Positions 8,330 to 17,577 of a stretch of 64,000 nucleotides of DNA are shown piece by piece (within the stretch, counting starts at the first letter, position 1; every line of letters begins with the position of its first letter). Under the pieces are notes generated by a model. The model made no database searches. It was not told where the DNA came from and saw only the letters and a list, made by a program, of their open reading frames with translations. The translations under genes were made by a program, and so were the position numbers. Origin of the DNA: Tetramitus jugosus (taxonomy: Eukaryota > Heterolobosea > Eutetramitea > Acrasida > Vahlkampfiidae); assembly GCA_937625935.1 (NCBI GenBank), contig OW569374.1, forward strand, positions 404,238 to 468,237, read 5' to 3'.

Positions 8330-10951
8330 TTAGCGACTCATCTCATTCACGATTGTCAATGACTCTTGAAGACCTAACCTTTCCTCCATTTTAGCAAGCA
8401 GCCCAGATACAAGTCGTGCAAAGAGAGCTGCAAAGTCTGAACCAAAATATTTTGGAAGAGAATCCCCGGAAATGTACCTTCCAATCTCATCAATATAATC
8501 CATGTAATGCTCCTCATCGGGTACAGGCATGAACCACTCTGTGTTTGTGATTACCAGTCTTGCATAATGAGCAAACACAACACCAACAGAAAACAGGTCG
8601 TTCATTGGCCCTATAGTTGTATCTATCTTTCGTGCCGCAAATGGTTTTGTTCCATAGGTTATCCATCTAAAAGCTGTCTGACCCACCTCAAATGTTCTTC
8701 CAAAGTTAAAGTCAATCAGTACTGGATCACACAACTCAAACTCTTTTCCTCCTTCGTGATTCTTCAGAGTTGTACCTGCCAGTCTAAACATCACATTCGA
8801 CAATGAAAGATCGTGGTGAAGCACACCAACAGAGTGAGTTTGCTTTAATCCTTGTAGAATTCCCTTGAAAGTGCGACAGATAACCTTCTTCTGTTGAGAA
8901 ACACTTAAACGACGAAATGAATGATCAAAGTAGTCATCGTAAGCGATTAATGGCTCAGTGATAGTGACATAACAGAGTGGCTCCACGTCATAAGTTTCAA
9001 CCATCGTTTTCATCCAATCAGGGAACAAATTGATCTCAAAGTGGCTGTACACTTTGGATATATTAACATGGTTTAACTCTTTGATGCGAGCCATTACAGT
9101 CTTTTCCCTCGATTCGCCCAATGATATTTTTGCAAATGCACGTCCCTCAGGTCTCATGACCATGAATGCGTATGTTCGATCAGTTTTCTCCAACACAGAT
9201 ACTTTGACCAAGTTGAGCTTTCTCTCGATCCTCTGAATGCTGCAATAATAGCTATTCTGAGAGCAAGGCACCGATGAGTTAGTTCCTGTGTTTGACGAGT
9301 TGTCGTTATTAGGATTTGGTTGCTTCGTTTGTGATTTTGGGGGTTCAAAGTCGTGAGATGCATCATCTTTAGTATTGGATTCCTCATTATCGCTCTGATC
9401 ATCTGGCAGGTCGAAGGATAAAGCATGGGCGGATGCTATGTGAGTAGCTGTGACACACATTTCTTGGTCATCCTCTCGCCAAACCACTATAGATTTGGGA
9501 AAACTTGCCTCTCCAAATACATAACAGTCACCTTTCGGTGATTGAACGAGAGCAACGATATGCTTACGCATTAAAGCAAGAAGTGCAAGCTCGGTACGAG
9601 TATCTTGACCCCACCTGTGCGCTATCGTACTCAAGTAAGCCTTCAAGGTCTTCACGTCATTGTCGCAGACTTGTTCAAACAAGGGAGTTAGTCTCAGAGC
9701 ACGTAATACTTCACTTCTTGTAACAGTGGCTATATCAATGTCACTATCGTAATATTCTGTGGAAGGATTTATGCTTGGATATGTCCGTTTGGCAGCAGTT
9801 GTTGAAATTTTCTTGGCTTTTGCACTGTTCATCCATTTAAACTCGTCCTCTCCTTTTGCAGGTTTATAATGGCTCCAATAACTGCAAACTCGATATCCAA
9901 TTTCCCAAAGGAGCACGAGACAAGCTTTCATATCAGCTGGTTCGTTATACTTGTAAATCTTTGAATGTTGTAAGCGGTAGTGAACAGCATTCTCTTGATC
10001 TTCGCTGACAATTTCAGTTGAGATTGAGAGAATACATAGACCATCAGATCCTGCGAGAATACCATACAACTCCAATTTCTTGGCGGCTTCACTGCTTAAT
10101 GACAAATTTTCAATAATATGCTTGAGCATGCATCGCATCTCAAAACACACTTTCATAAAGTCTTTGTGAGCAAATATATTACTACCCATCGCACTACGTT
10201 GTACTTCAACGGTAAGCACATAGATGGGAGAAAGAGAATTTTGGAAAACAGATGTGAAGGCCTCACTTAATTCTAAGGTAATATCAGCTCTCAGAAAGTG
10301 TTTAGCCTTTGTAGCTAGTTGTGCCCGATTTTCCTGTAAGTGTAGTTCGATTGTAGGACAATCATACTTTTGGTCACAGTCAATAATGAATACCTTCGGA
10401 ATTACTTGCTCCAACGCCCGGACAATCAAAAATCCAACTGTATACGAATGAATTGTTCTCTCAGAGATACCATGGCACTGTGATATCTGGCTAATAAATG
10501 AGAAGGTGTTACTGTGATCTGCCTCCTCAATGTTCTTCTTTGCTTTTTCAAACTCGCCCGAGTGAAGGACATCATGGGAACTCTTGGTTTCGATAGAGAG
10601 TTTCATCAATTCATCAGGATAGTACTTGATGTGCCACGAATTCAAAAATTGTCCCACTACTGTCTTTGGATCAATTTTATGCGCAGCATTGTGGTTGTCA
10701 ATGACAGAATCCACATTCTTAAGACTTGGGTTCATGAATAGATCAACTGATAATGGAATTTCTTCTTCAACTGATTCATAGAGATTTCTAAGTATGGAAA
10801 TGTTCAATGTGTTCAACTTGTTTGCTATGATTTGCCGTTCCTGTTCTTCATTTGGGGAGGCTTCCTCATGTGTGCTTGCTATCTTAATCTTTTTTGTTGG
10901 ATGTTCTCGCACTTCCTTTTCACAACAGGCTATTTCCTTGCGTTTCGTCAT
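8330..10951 (-). CDS. Large protein with C-terminal protein-kinase-like domain
   Basis: A single 873-residue frame from ATG 10951. The C-terminal third (~580-870) is kinase-like: a beta-3 lysine in GRAFAKISLG, catalytic loop VGVLHHDLSLSNVMF (HHD with the Asn kept), and metal loop VLIDFNFGRT, where DFG reads DFNFG. The arrangement resembles fungal FunK1-type and Crinkler-associated kinases more than standard eukaryotic kinases. The N-terminal half (~120-370) has a mixed alpha/beta region (ADITLELSEAF, IYVLTVEVQ, LYGILAGSDGLCILSIS) that recalls the PD-(D/E)XK nuclease-like module that precedes such kinases, but the catalytic residues are not clearly conserved. A low-complexity Asn/Ser linker separates the halves. 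The lysine-rich N-terminus (PTKKIKI) may be nuclear targeting. Confidence 0.75.
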   Translation of the reverse strand: MTKRKEIACCEKEVREHPTKKIKIASTHEEASPNEEQERQIIANKLNTLNISILRNLYESVEEEIPLSVDLFMNPSLKNVDSVIDNHNAAHKIDPKTVVGQFLNSWHIKYYPDELMKLSIETKSSHDVLHSGEFEKAKKNIEEADHSNTFSFISQISQCHGISERTIHSYTVGFLIVRALEQVIPKVFIIDCDQKYDCPTIELHLQENRAQLATKAKHFLRADITLELSEAFTSVFQNSLSPIYVLTVEVQRSAMGSNIFAHKDFMKVCFEMRCMLKHIIENLSLSSEAAKKLELYGILAGSDGLCILSISTEIVSEDQENAVHYRLQHSKIYKYNEPADMKACLVLLWEIGYRVCSYWSHYKPAKGEDEFKWMNSAKAKKISTTAAKRTYPSINPSTEYYDSDIDIATVTRSEVLRALRLTPLFEQVCDNDVKTLKAYLSTIAHRWGQDTRTELALLALMRKHIVALVQSPKGDCYVFGEASFPKSIVVWREDDQEMCVTATHIASAHALSFDLPDDQSDNEESNTKDDASHDFEPPKSQTKQPNPNNDNSSNTGTNSSVPCSQNSYYCSIQRIERKLNLVKVSVLEKTDRTYAFMVMRPEGRAFAKISLGESREKTVMARIKELNHVNISKVYSHFEINLFPDWMKTMVETYDVEPLCYVTITEPLIAYDDYFDHSFRRLSVSQQKKVICRTFKGILQGLKQTHSVGVLHHDLSLSNVMFRLAGTTLKNHEGGKEFELCDPVLIDFNFGRTFEVGQTAFRWITYGTKPFAARKIDTTIGPMNDLFSVGVVFAHYARLVITNTEWFMPVPDEEHYMDYIDEIGRYISGDSLPKYFGSDFAALFARLVSGLLAKMEERLGLQESLTIVNEMSR

Positions 10952-11090
10952 TGTGTGTTAACCCTCAGTTTTTCACAGTGTAGCACTTGTTTTAGAGGCG
11001 AGATTGAAGCGGGAAGGCAAGAACTGGCTATCATGAAAGGTAATTAATTACAACAGTTTCGGAAGTGGTGCGGGAAGGCAAGAGCTTCTG

Positions 11091-11221
11091 ACCAAGTAAG
11101 TCCATTTTTCATCTTGCAAGCGCACTCATGGAACCACCTCTTCCCATTTAGAATCCAAAAGATAACTCTTCTGGTGGATGGAGATAGGAGACCCCTCGAG
11201 AACCCTCCCTTGGTAATGTCG
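11091..11221 (+). pseudogene. 5S rRNA-like degenerate copy
   Basis: Bases 11128-11221 parallel the intact 5S gene at 13681: the block TGGAACCACCTCTTCCCATT is identical, GAGATAGGAGAC is identical, and AGAACCCTC is kept near the end. Between them the box-A region (AAGTTAAGC in the intact gene) has become AAGATAACTC, several bases are missing, and the 3' half of helix I (GATGTAGGC) is replaced. No run of four or more T follows, so there is no RNA polymerase III terminator. A possible replacement end helix ACCAAG (11091) / CTTGGT (11209) exists but is only 6 bp and may be chance. It sits 60 nt upstream of the next ATG, inside its leader or promoter. Confidence 0.7.
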
Positions 11222-11280
11222 GAAACTACTTTCCTTAAATCCAAAAAACAGAAAAACCGCCAATACAAAAAAAACAACAG

Positions 11281-13665
11281 ATGAAAGATGATCAAGTTGA
11301 TGCATACACCTATGAACTTGTCAATCAAATTGCAAGAGAGCCCAACTGGTCTAGTGCTCCACCTTTGATTTCCCAGTTGAAGCTCAAGATATCAAGCCAA
11401 TCCAAGCTCAATCATACCAAGGGTGATGATTCCACATCACTAAAAAACACATTTCAAAGCCAATTACAAGAGTGTTTGCGTTGTGGTATTGTGTCTGATA
11501 TGGATCGAGAGTCCATGAAGGGTTATATCACACTACTGCAAACTATTCTTGGTCGTTTCATGTCCTGTAAACTGATCCTATCAAGTAGCTCTTCCTCCTC
11601 AAGTGTAAGCTCAATAGTGCCTCTGGATCAATATAATAAAGATTTCAAAAATGAGGGTGACCGTGAGAATGACAACGACAATGGTCCAATGGTGGATGAT
11701 TGGTTGGTTCAAATGTTTCTTGGTCATCATGATGACAAAACGAATAACAAGGCTTCTCTCATGGACATGCTTGTCAAGTGCATACGACACAGCATTTTTG
11801 AAAGTCAAGAAGAAAATTGTGATGATGAAATCGTCACAGGCAAGCTGATAAAGAAGACAAATGAAGAGAAGAAAAAGTTGTGGATGGGTGGAATTGAATA
11901 CATGAATCAATTGTATGACAAGTGGAGTGAAGAACCATACTTTGGGGTTGTAACTCAGAATGAACTATTGAAAAAGTTCTTGTTGAGACTGTTCAAGTCG
12001 TGCAATGTTCAAACCTTCTACACAAAAGAACAATTGATGAAGGCATATCGTGTCTGGTACTGGTCTCTCACGCTTGAAGATGTGAGCTATGTTTTGTCTC
12101 ATGAGCCCACCTTCCAAGAGTTGGACGATGAATCAATGGAGAGTCAATTGGTGTACGTACCAGCCTACTTTTACGATGGGGAGGCTGAGATATGGACATT
12201 GGAGCTAGTTCGTGACGCGTTCTTGGCAAAACGTGAGCAGTTCAAGACAATCGATGATGTGTGGATGAATAGTATAGTAACTGTTGCTCTCTATACTGTA
12301 CTTAATAATTTTGAAACGTCTCCGTTGGTCGGGCAGTACTCATCATATTTGTTCCCAGTTCGTGGCACAATCGATGATTCCTTTTCTTCGATGATATACT
12401 TGCTCATGTTGTATCATGGATGTTCTGACAAAGCGATTCAAAACACACACAAAGCAGATATTCAGCTTGCTGTGACTCAAGGAATGGAAATTGACAATGT
12501 TGAAATTAGGATGTTGTGTACTGTTATCCTCGAAATTTTGCATCATGTTGTATTCGCTGACATGTTTGAATCGTTGAAACCATGTTTGAGAAATGTGGCC
12601 CTGACCTCAACTGATTCTCCTACAAAAAGATTGCTCTGCAATGTTTTGGTTCGGCATGCCAAAGTGGTCTTTCGAAAGGATACTCCCGTTGCTCATTTCA
12701 TGATACCATTCATATTCGGTCTTGCTTCTGAACTCTCTGAAAGGCTTGACTTGACATTTTCATTGCATTTGTCTAGATTGTTGTGCCAATTCACTGAATA
12801 TGCCAACATAGAGGCTGACAAGTTGTCATTGTATGTGTGTTCTCTAACAGCCACATTGGAGAACAGAGAGAAAGTTTATCTCTCTAATCCTAATGCTTCG
12901 TCAAGGAACAAGGTCTTTGAGACATTCCGTGCTATCTCCTTTGTACCAGAAACCGCAATGTTGATTGACGCTGATGCTTTGTGTGGCTTCTATCGTGTCA
13001 TACATCGTTGTTTGACTGCTGAGGATGACACAATCAGAGAAAATAGTTGGGTTCTCTATTCTCGAGCCATCCGAAACAAAAGTCTCGATTGTATGGAGGA
13101 AGTTCACAGAAACTCGCCTGCATGTAACATGAGTTTGTTTTTTTACACATTTTCTTTGATAATCGGGGGACCAGTGGAGCTTGGTAAGCTGAAAGCTGGA
13201 AGGGCATTACTGATTCAGTATTATCAAGAACAAACTCATGAGGAACTGGAACACTTTCACAATCAAATGCTCCCATTCTACTGCGAAAAGTTATCAGAGG
13301 GATTGATAAGGTCAACAACAGTTGAATCGAAAGAAGAAGCATTTTTGTCTCTGGGTCTGTTGTATTGCATTGCTCCGGATCTGATTCGAAATTCTGATTC
13401 ATTTCTCATGCAAGCCTATCTTGAAACCTTTGACGAAGGTGAATACTTTGCTAAAATGATCGAAGATAAACCAACCGATGTTGCTTGCTGGTTGGCGTAC
13501 TTGGAGCTCACCCTTGATGTTACCTCATTATACGACCAAGATAATCAAGTTAAGTTCATTCTGAAAGAACTGTACTATACTGACGTTTATCAAAAGAATC
13601 AACAACTTCTTCAGCCGCTCGTCTCGCGGCTATGGGTGGGCAGCAGTTCCGCAGAAATTGCTTGA
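11281..13665 (+). CDS. Large helical protein of unknown function (HEAT-like)
   Basis: A 794-residue intronless protein. It is almost entirely predicted helix, with regularly spaced Leu/Ile/Phe pairs from residue ~290 on (for example TVALYTVLNNFETSPLVG, ARHAKVVF-like and PFIFGLASELSERLDLT), suggesting an alpha-solenoid. A Ser/Asn/Asp-rich insertion lies near residues 95-140. I see no catalytic motif, signal peptide or membrane segment, and I do not recognise the family. The gene is bracketed by 5S rRNA-related sequence: a degenerate copy in its 5' region and an intact 5S gene starting 16 nt after its stop codon, so its mRNA 3' end must overlap or read through the 5S gene. Confidence 0.75.
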   Translation: MKDDQVDAYTYELVNQIAREPNWSSAPPLISQLKLKISSQSKLNHTKGDDSTSLKNTFQSQLQECLRCGIVSDMDRESMKGYITLLQTILGRFMSCKLILSSSSSSSSVSSIVPLDQYNKDFKNEGDRENDNDNGPMVDDWLVQMFLGHHDDKTNNKASLMDMLVKCIRHSIFESQEENCDDEIVTGKLIKKTNEEKKKLWMGGIEYMNQLYDKWSEEPYFGVVTQNELLKKFLLRLFKSCNVQTFYTKEQLMKAYRVWYWSLTLEDVSYVLSHEPTFQELDDESMESQLVYVPAYFYDGEAEIWTLELVRDAFLAKREQFKTIDDVWMNSIVTVALYTVLNNFETSPLVGQYSSYLFPVRGTIDDSFSSMIYLLMLYHGCSDKAIQNTHKADIQLAVTQGMEIDNVEIRMLCTVILEILHHVVFADMFESLKPCLRNVALTSTDSPTKRLLCNVLVRHAKVVFRKDTPVAHFMIPFIFGLASELSERLDLTFSLHLSRLLCQFTEYANIEADKLSLYVCSLTATLENREKVYLSNPNASSRNKVFETFRAISFVPETAMLIDADALCGFYRVIHRCLTAEDDTIRENSWVLYSRAIRNKSLDCMEEVHRNSPACNMSLFFYTFSLIIGGPVELGKLKAGRALLIQYYQEQTHEELEHFHNQMLPFYCEKLSEGLIRSTTVESKEEAFLSLGLLYCIAPDLIRNSDSFLMQAYLETFDEGEYFAKMIEDKPTDVACWLAYLELTLDVTSLYDQDNQVKFILKELYYTDVYQKNQQLLQPLVSRLWVGSSSAEIA

Positions 13666-13680
13666 CAGTGCACATAGGAT

Positions 13681-13800
13681 GTCTACGTTCATACAACAAT
13701 GGAACCACCTCTTCCCATTTCGAATAGAGAAGTTAAGCATTTTCTGGCTGAGTTAGTATTGAGATAGGAGACTACTCAAGAACCCTCAGTGATGTAGGCT
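13681..13800 (+). rRNA. 5S ribosomal RNA
   Basis: Exactly 120 nt with the conserved 5S layout. Helix I pairs GTCTACGT (13681-13688) with ATGTAGGC near the 3' end as eight pairs including G-U. Loop A CATAC, the helix II/III strand GAACCACCTCTTCCCATTT, loop B/C with AAGTTAAGC (box A of the internal control region), and GAGATAGGAGAC (box C) are all in place and order. A TTTTT run at 13800-13804 follows as the polymerase III terminator. Being polymerase III-transcribed from internal elements, it needs no upstream promoter, consistent with its position only 15 nt after a protein stop codon. Confidence 0.93.
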
Positions 13801-13804
13801 TTTT
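13800..13804 (+). terminator. RNA polymerase III T-run terminator of the 5S gene
   Basis: Five T residues directly at the 3' end of the 5S rRNA helix, the normal polymerase III stop signal; the degenerate 5S copy at 11128-11221 lacks one. Confidence 0.75.
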
Positions 13805-14033
13805 ATCTTTCTCCAACTTCCCTCGACTTTATTAAAACGAGACAAAGTGGTGTCCGGTCCACTAAATTCGAACTTCTCTTTGTCTCTCCATTTTTCAAAT
13901 CAATTGGCAGCAAATGATACGTTGTCATTTCTCGGAGAGGGATCTCTTGCAACAAAACCAAGTGCAGCAAAAAATACATGCAAAGAGTTAAAATACAACT
14001 AATTTATCAACTTAGATTCAATGTCGAGCAAGA

Positions 14034-15284
14034 CTACTGTGAATCAAGCAGACTTGGAACAAAGTGCTGAGACTTCACGGAGGAATACTTTGTAATGAAA
14101 CGATGGTTCAGCAACTCTGATGTGGATGCTCTCTCATTTTCTTGGAAACGCATGCACAATCCCAGAAAATCAAGTAAGCAAGGACTAAAGCTCTTGCACG
14201 TGAACAAATCCTTCAATTCAATGCGTGAGAGATGCTTGCCTTGCTTGATCTTCCGATAGGTGCTCCTCGAATCTAGACTAAACCAGATGGGAAGTCCCTG
14301 CAGACACAATTCCCACAATAGCACACCCAACGACCAAATATCAGACTTTTTGCTAAAGCTGCCATTCTTGGAGACCTCAGGAGCCAACTTGTACATACCA
14401 CCAATATTCCATGGCGACCGATCAATCAAACTATAATTTTCCTTGCTCATCAAGTCAACCTCCTTCAATTTAAATTGATAATCATCTCCTATCAAAACAT
14501 TTTTCAAGGAAAGATTTTTGTAACATGTTTGCAGTTCATCATGCACGTATCGCAATCCTAGAAGCACATGTCGAACAATAACTGAAAGTTGACCTTCCAA
14601 AAAATAATTCCGTGAAGAGTCGCGATATCTTGAACGACTCTCATTCCTGCCTCTGCAATTTCCATCACTCGTCGTAGCTTTCGGTGAACCACCACTATTC
14701 CCGCCAAAATTTTCATTCATGGAACGAATCAGTTCAAACAATGTTCCGTGTTTACAGTGCTCCATCTCGACATACACTACAGTGTGTTTTTTCCTTGTTG
14801 AGAAATGAGCCAAAGTTCTCTTGTATTGAACAATGTGTCGCCTAGCATTCACATTATCATCCCTACTACAGTGATCTAGCAGAGAGATTTGATGATCCAT
14901 TTGAATCATCTTTAGCTTTGAATCAATAACAAACCGGTTGAGCCTGGACACTTGATGAGTGCTCTTCAATTGAGCAACAATGCAATCACTACCGTTGCTG
15001 TTGTTACTCATCATCATGTTGTTAATGTTACAATAATGGTTTTCCAGAATGAAATTTTGTCTGTTTTGATGCGCAATTCTCTGTTTGAATAGAGTCAATG
15101 CCCTTTCATATTTTATCATCTCTGGATCATCGATGGATGTAGTTGCAATATCTTTACAATTGCAGGATTCATTGTTGTTGTTCTGAGCGTTGTTCTGTTT
15201 TTGTTGCTTTTTCCGTCTGAAAAATTTTTGGATGGCCTGAGGCACGAGAGAATAGGTCTGTAGAGAAGAGGATAAGGTGGGCAT
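14034..15284 (-). CDS. Probable pseudokinase
   Basis: A 416-residue protein starting at ATG 15284 (the longer frame opens with TTG). The C-terminal 250 residues keep the kinase scaffold: a hinge-like VVYVEMEHCKHGTLFELI, helix E VRHVLLGLRYVHDEL, APEVSKNGSFSKKSDIWSLG (APE and the helix F Asp), and the closing arginine region NERASTSELLNHRFI. The catalytic parts are gone: the HRD loop reads CYKNLSLKNVL (no His-Arg-Asp, though the Asn is kept) and DFG reads KEVDLM. No glycine-rich loop or beta-3 lysine is evident in the N-terminal half, which is Asn/Lys-rich with FRRKK basic patches. Expect a scaffold or allosteric role rather than phosphotransfer. Confidence 0.78.
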   Translation of the reverse strand: MPTLSSSLQTYSLVPQAIQKFFRRKKQQKQNNAQNNNNESCNCKDIATTSIDDPEMIKYERALTLFKQRIAHQNRQNFILENHYCNINNMMMSNNSNGSDCIVAQLKSTHQVSRLNRFVIDSKLKMIQMDHQISLLDHCSRDDNVNARRHIVQYKRTLAHFSTRKKHTVVYVEMEHCKHGTLFELIRSMNENFGGNSGGSPKATTSDGNCRGRNESRSRYRDSSRNYFLEGQLSVIVRHVLLGLRYVHDELQTCYKNLSLKNVLIGDDYQFKLKEVDLMSKENYSLIDRSPWNIGGMYKLAPEVSKNGSFSKKSDIWSLGVLLWELCLQGLPIWFSLDSRSTYRKIKQGKHLSRIELKDLFTCKSFSPCLLDFLGLCMRFQENERASTSELLNHRFITKYSSVKSQHFVPSLLDSQ

Positions 15285-15447
15285 GGGTACCAATGTTGCT
15301 ATTTGTGTGTTTTGCCTTGGTTTTGTTTTTGATAATGTGTTTGTTGCATCACACAATGAAAAGAAGCTTTTATGTCTGTCTCATCAACCATGCTTTGGTC
15401 TCCGGAGGTGTATTTTTTGTGCGACAGGTGACATTGGAGGGAAGTGA

Positions 15448-15643
15448 GATGTCAAGTGTTCTTCCAAAAGGGAACCCACTTCCACAAAATAGGTTTTTCG
15501 AGACAGAATTTGGTTTTTATGATGCATTGAAACAATCACAGCTCAACAAACACGACATCGCTAAACTTTTTTGGGATGGAATGCCGAAGCAGCACATGAG
15601 AAACCAAAGAGGATATCGACTTTTGTATGTGGCGTCTCCGTAA
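15448..15643 (+). CDS. Small hypothetical protein
   Basis: An open frame with protein-like composition (LPKGNPLPQNRFFETEFGFY, then KHDIAKLFWDGMP). The frame is open back to ATG 15293, which would add a hydrophobic N-terminus, and another ATG lies at 15356; I prefer 15448 because the upstream part overlaps the divergent pseudokinase start region. It ends 27 nt before the convergent mitochondrial SRP54 stop, a normal tail-to-tail spacing here. No family recognised. Confidence 0.35.
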
Positions 15644-15669
15644 AACGCTTGAGGATCCTTTGATTCGAT

Positions 15670-17577
15670 TTATCTCCTTGTCATGATTCTCTTGGTCTTT
15701 GGTTTCATGATTTTCATCAACTCTGGGTCACCAGTGAACATTTCTTGCATTTTAGCAAAGCCATCTGGACCGTCAAATTTGCTCATGTCAGTTCCCTTCT
15801 TTGCCATCGTTTCATAGAATGACCTCATCTTGTCAAACATTTTCAACATCTTGTTCACTTCAATGACATCGACATTGGCACTCCTTGCAATCTGAATACG
15901 TCTTGCACTCGAACTCTTAATGATTTGAGGATTTGAGACTTCATCAGGTGTCATATGAGAGATGATGGCACCATGTGTTGCAAACGTTTCTTCTCCAGCA
16001 ATATTCTCCAATGCGCCAGAGTATTGTTGCATCTTTTGACCAATTTCACCAGGCATGTAAGAGGCCATACTTGCCATACCACCCATCTTCTTAAACATTT
16101 GAGTCATTTTCAAGTATTCAGCAAAGTCATAACCAGTCTTTGAAATCTTGCCCATGGTTGCCTTGAGTGCCTCTGGACTGAATCGATCATCGCCACCAGC
16201 AGCAGACATGACACGTCTAGTCATTGCACCAATATCACCCTGTCCCATGATACGATCAGCCATACCTCTCGGATCAAAGATATCCAGAGCGTTCAATCCT
16301 TCACCTGTACCAATCAACTTGATTGGCACACCGGTTCTTGCCTTCATTGAGATTGCAGCACCACCTCTTGCATCACCATCCAATCTTGTGAGTACGATAC
16401 CAGACAAGCCCAGATTTTCATGAAACTGCTTTGCAATATTCACAGCTTCATTACCCAACATGGCATCAGCCACCAACAGAGTTTCCAATCCGTACCCTGG
16501 CAAAATCTCGTACTTTAAACTGGAAAAGTGATTGATTCGATTGAGCAACTCATCGTGCACTTGCTTAATCTCATCCATCATTTGTGTATCGATTTGCATA
16601 CGACCTGCTGTATCCACCACAATCAACCAATCATTTCTCGCATCATTCTCCCACATTTCCTTCTCCAAGTAATCCCATGCATGTTTAATGATGGAAACTG
16701 GATTGGTTTCTTCAGAGTTGATTGGCAATGATGGTGCATCAATCTGTTGTGCCAATCGCTCCAATTGTTGCATGGCAGCTGGTCTATACGTGTCCAACGA
16801 GATCAAAAATGGTTTCAATTCTCTTTGATTCCAATTTTGAACTGCAGCAGCAGCAGAATCGCTTGTCTCTTGTTGTTGTGGCAACTTTTGTTGCTTATTA
16901 ATCAATTGATAATTCGATCGAGCATATTGAACCAATTTGGCACATGTCGTCGTCTTACCTGAACCTTGAGTTCCCGCCACTAAAATCACCGAAATTTTTC
17001 CCTTTTCGCGACCTTGTTCCCTCTCTGCTTCACTCGTCTTTGCTAAAAACATGTTGAGCGGAGAATGTTCCGTACCCAACAAATCAGTCAAATGTTTCTG
17101 AACGAGTGCATACACGGTGGCTGCCTTTGGTAGTTCATCAACGACTTTTTGACCCACAATTTCATTCTTTAGCTTTGCAATGAATTCGTCTACTACAATC
17201 TGAGAAACATCGGATTGGATGAGTGCGAGACGAACGTTACTCATTGCTGCATTGACATCGTTTTGAGTCAAAAATTTTTTACGGTTGAGACTGTCCATGA
17301 CATTTTTGATTTTGGAGCTGACGGAGCCTAACATACCAACGGCTTTCATTGTCATGTTGGATGCATAATATCGTTGTTGTTGTTGTTGAGCATGGTGAGT
17401 CATGTGATGTTGATGAGAAAATGTAGTGTTTTTTGATGATGATGATGATGATGATAGGGTGGAGAAGGAGAGGTGTTGTGTTGATGATGGAACGAGGAGC
17501 ATTCTTCTGTGGTTGTTGCGACTGCCAACAACAATTGCAGAGTGGCGCAATGCTTTGGATAGAATTTGTCTTTTCAT
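15670..17577 (-). CDS. Mitochondrial bacterial-type SRP54/Ffh GTPase
   Basis: A 635-residue SRP GTPase from ATG 17577. Residues 1-75 are Ser/Gln/His/Arg-rich with no acidic residues, like a mitochondrial presequence ending near RYYASN. Then come the N domain (~78-180) and G domain: P-loop AGTQGSGKTTTCAKL (201-215), DTYRPAAMQQL (262-272), DTAGRMQID (322-330), TRLDGDARGG (397-406) and GTGEGLNALDIFDPRGMADR. DxYRPAA and the FDP motif are bacterial Ffh hallmarks, not those of cytosolic eukaryotic SRP54. The Met-rich M domain (~455-635) follows, but its RNA-binding turn reads ARRIQIARSANVDV where bacterial Ffh has a Gly-Ser-Gly. A ~30-residue Gln/Ala insertion lies at ~222-250. A TTTCGCGC element at 17651 is a candidate promoter site. 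Confidence 0.88.
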   Translation of the reverse strand: MKRQILSKALRHSAIVVGSRNNHRRMLLVPSSTQHLSFSTLSSSSSSSKNTTFSHQHHMTHHAQQQQQRYYASNMTMKAVGMLGSVSSKIKNVMDSLNRKKFLTQNDVNAAMSNVRLALIQSDVSQIVVDEFIAKLKNEIVGQKVVDELPKAATVYALVQKHLTDLLGTEHSPLNMFLAKTSEAEREQGREKGKISVILVAGTQGSGKTTTCAKLVQYARSNYQLINKQQKLPQQQETSDSAAAAVQNWNQRELKPFLISLDTYRPAAMQQLERLAQQIDAPSLPINSEETNPVSIIKHAWDYLEKEMWENDARNDWLIVVDTAGRMQIDTQMMDEIKQVHDELLNRINHFSSLKYEILPGYGLETLLVADAMLGNEAVNIAKQFHENLGLSGIVLTRLDGDARGGAAISMKARTGVPIKLIGTGEGLNALDIFDPRGMADRIMGQGDIGAMTRRVMSAAGGDDRFSPEALKATMGKISKTGYDFAEYLKMTQMFKKMGGMASMASYMPGEIGQKMQQYSGALENIAGEETFATHGAIISHMTPDEVSNPQIIKSSSARRIQIARSANVDVIEVNKMLKMFDKMRSFYETMAKKGTDMSKFDGPDGFAKMQEMFTGDPELMKIMKPKTKRIMTRR

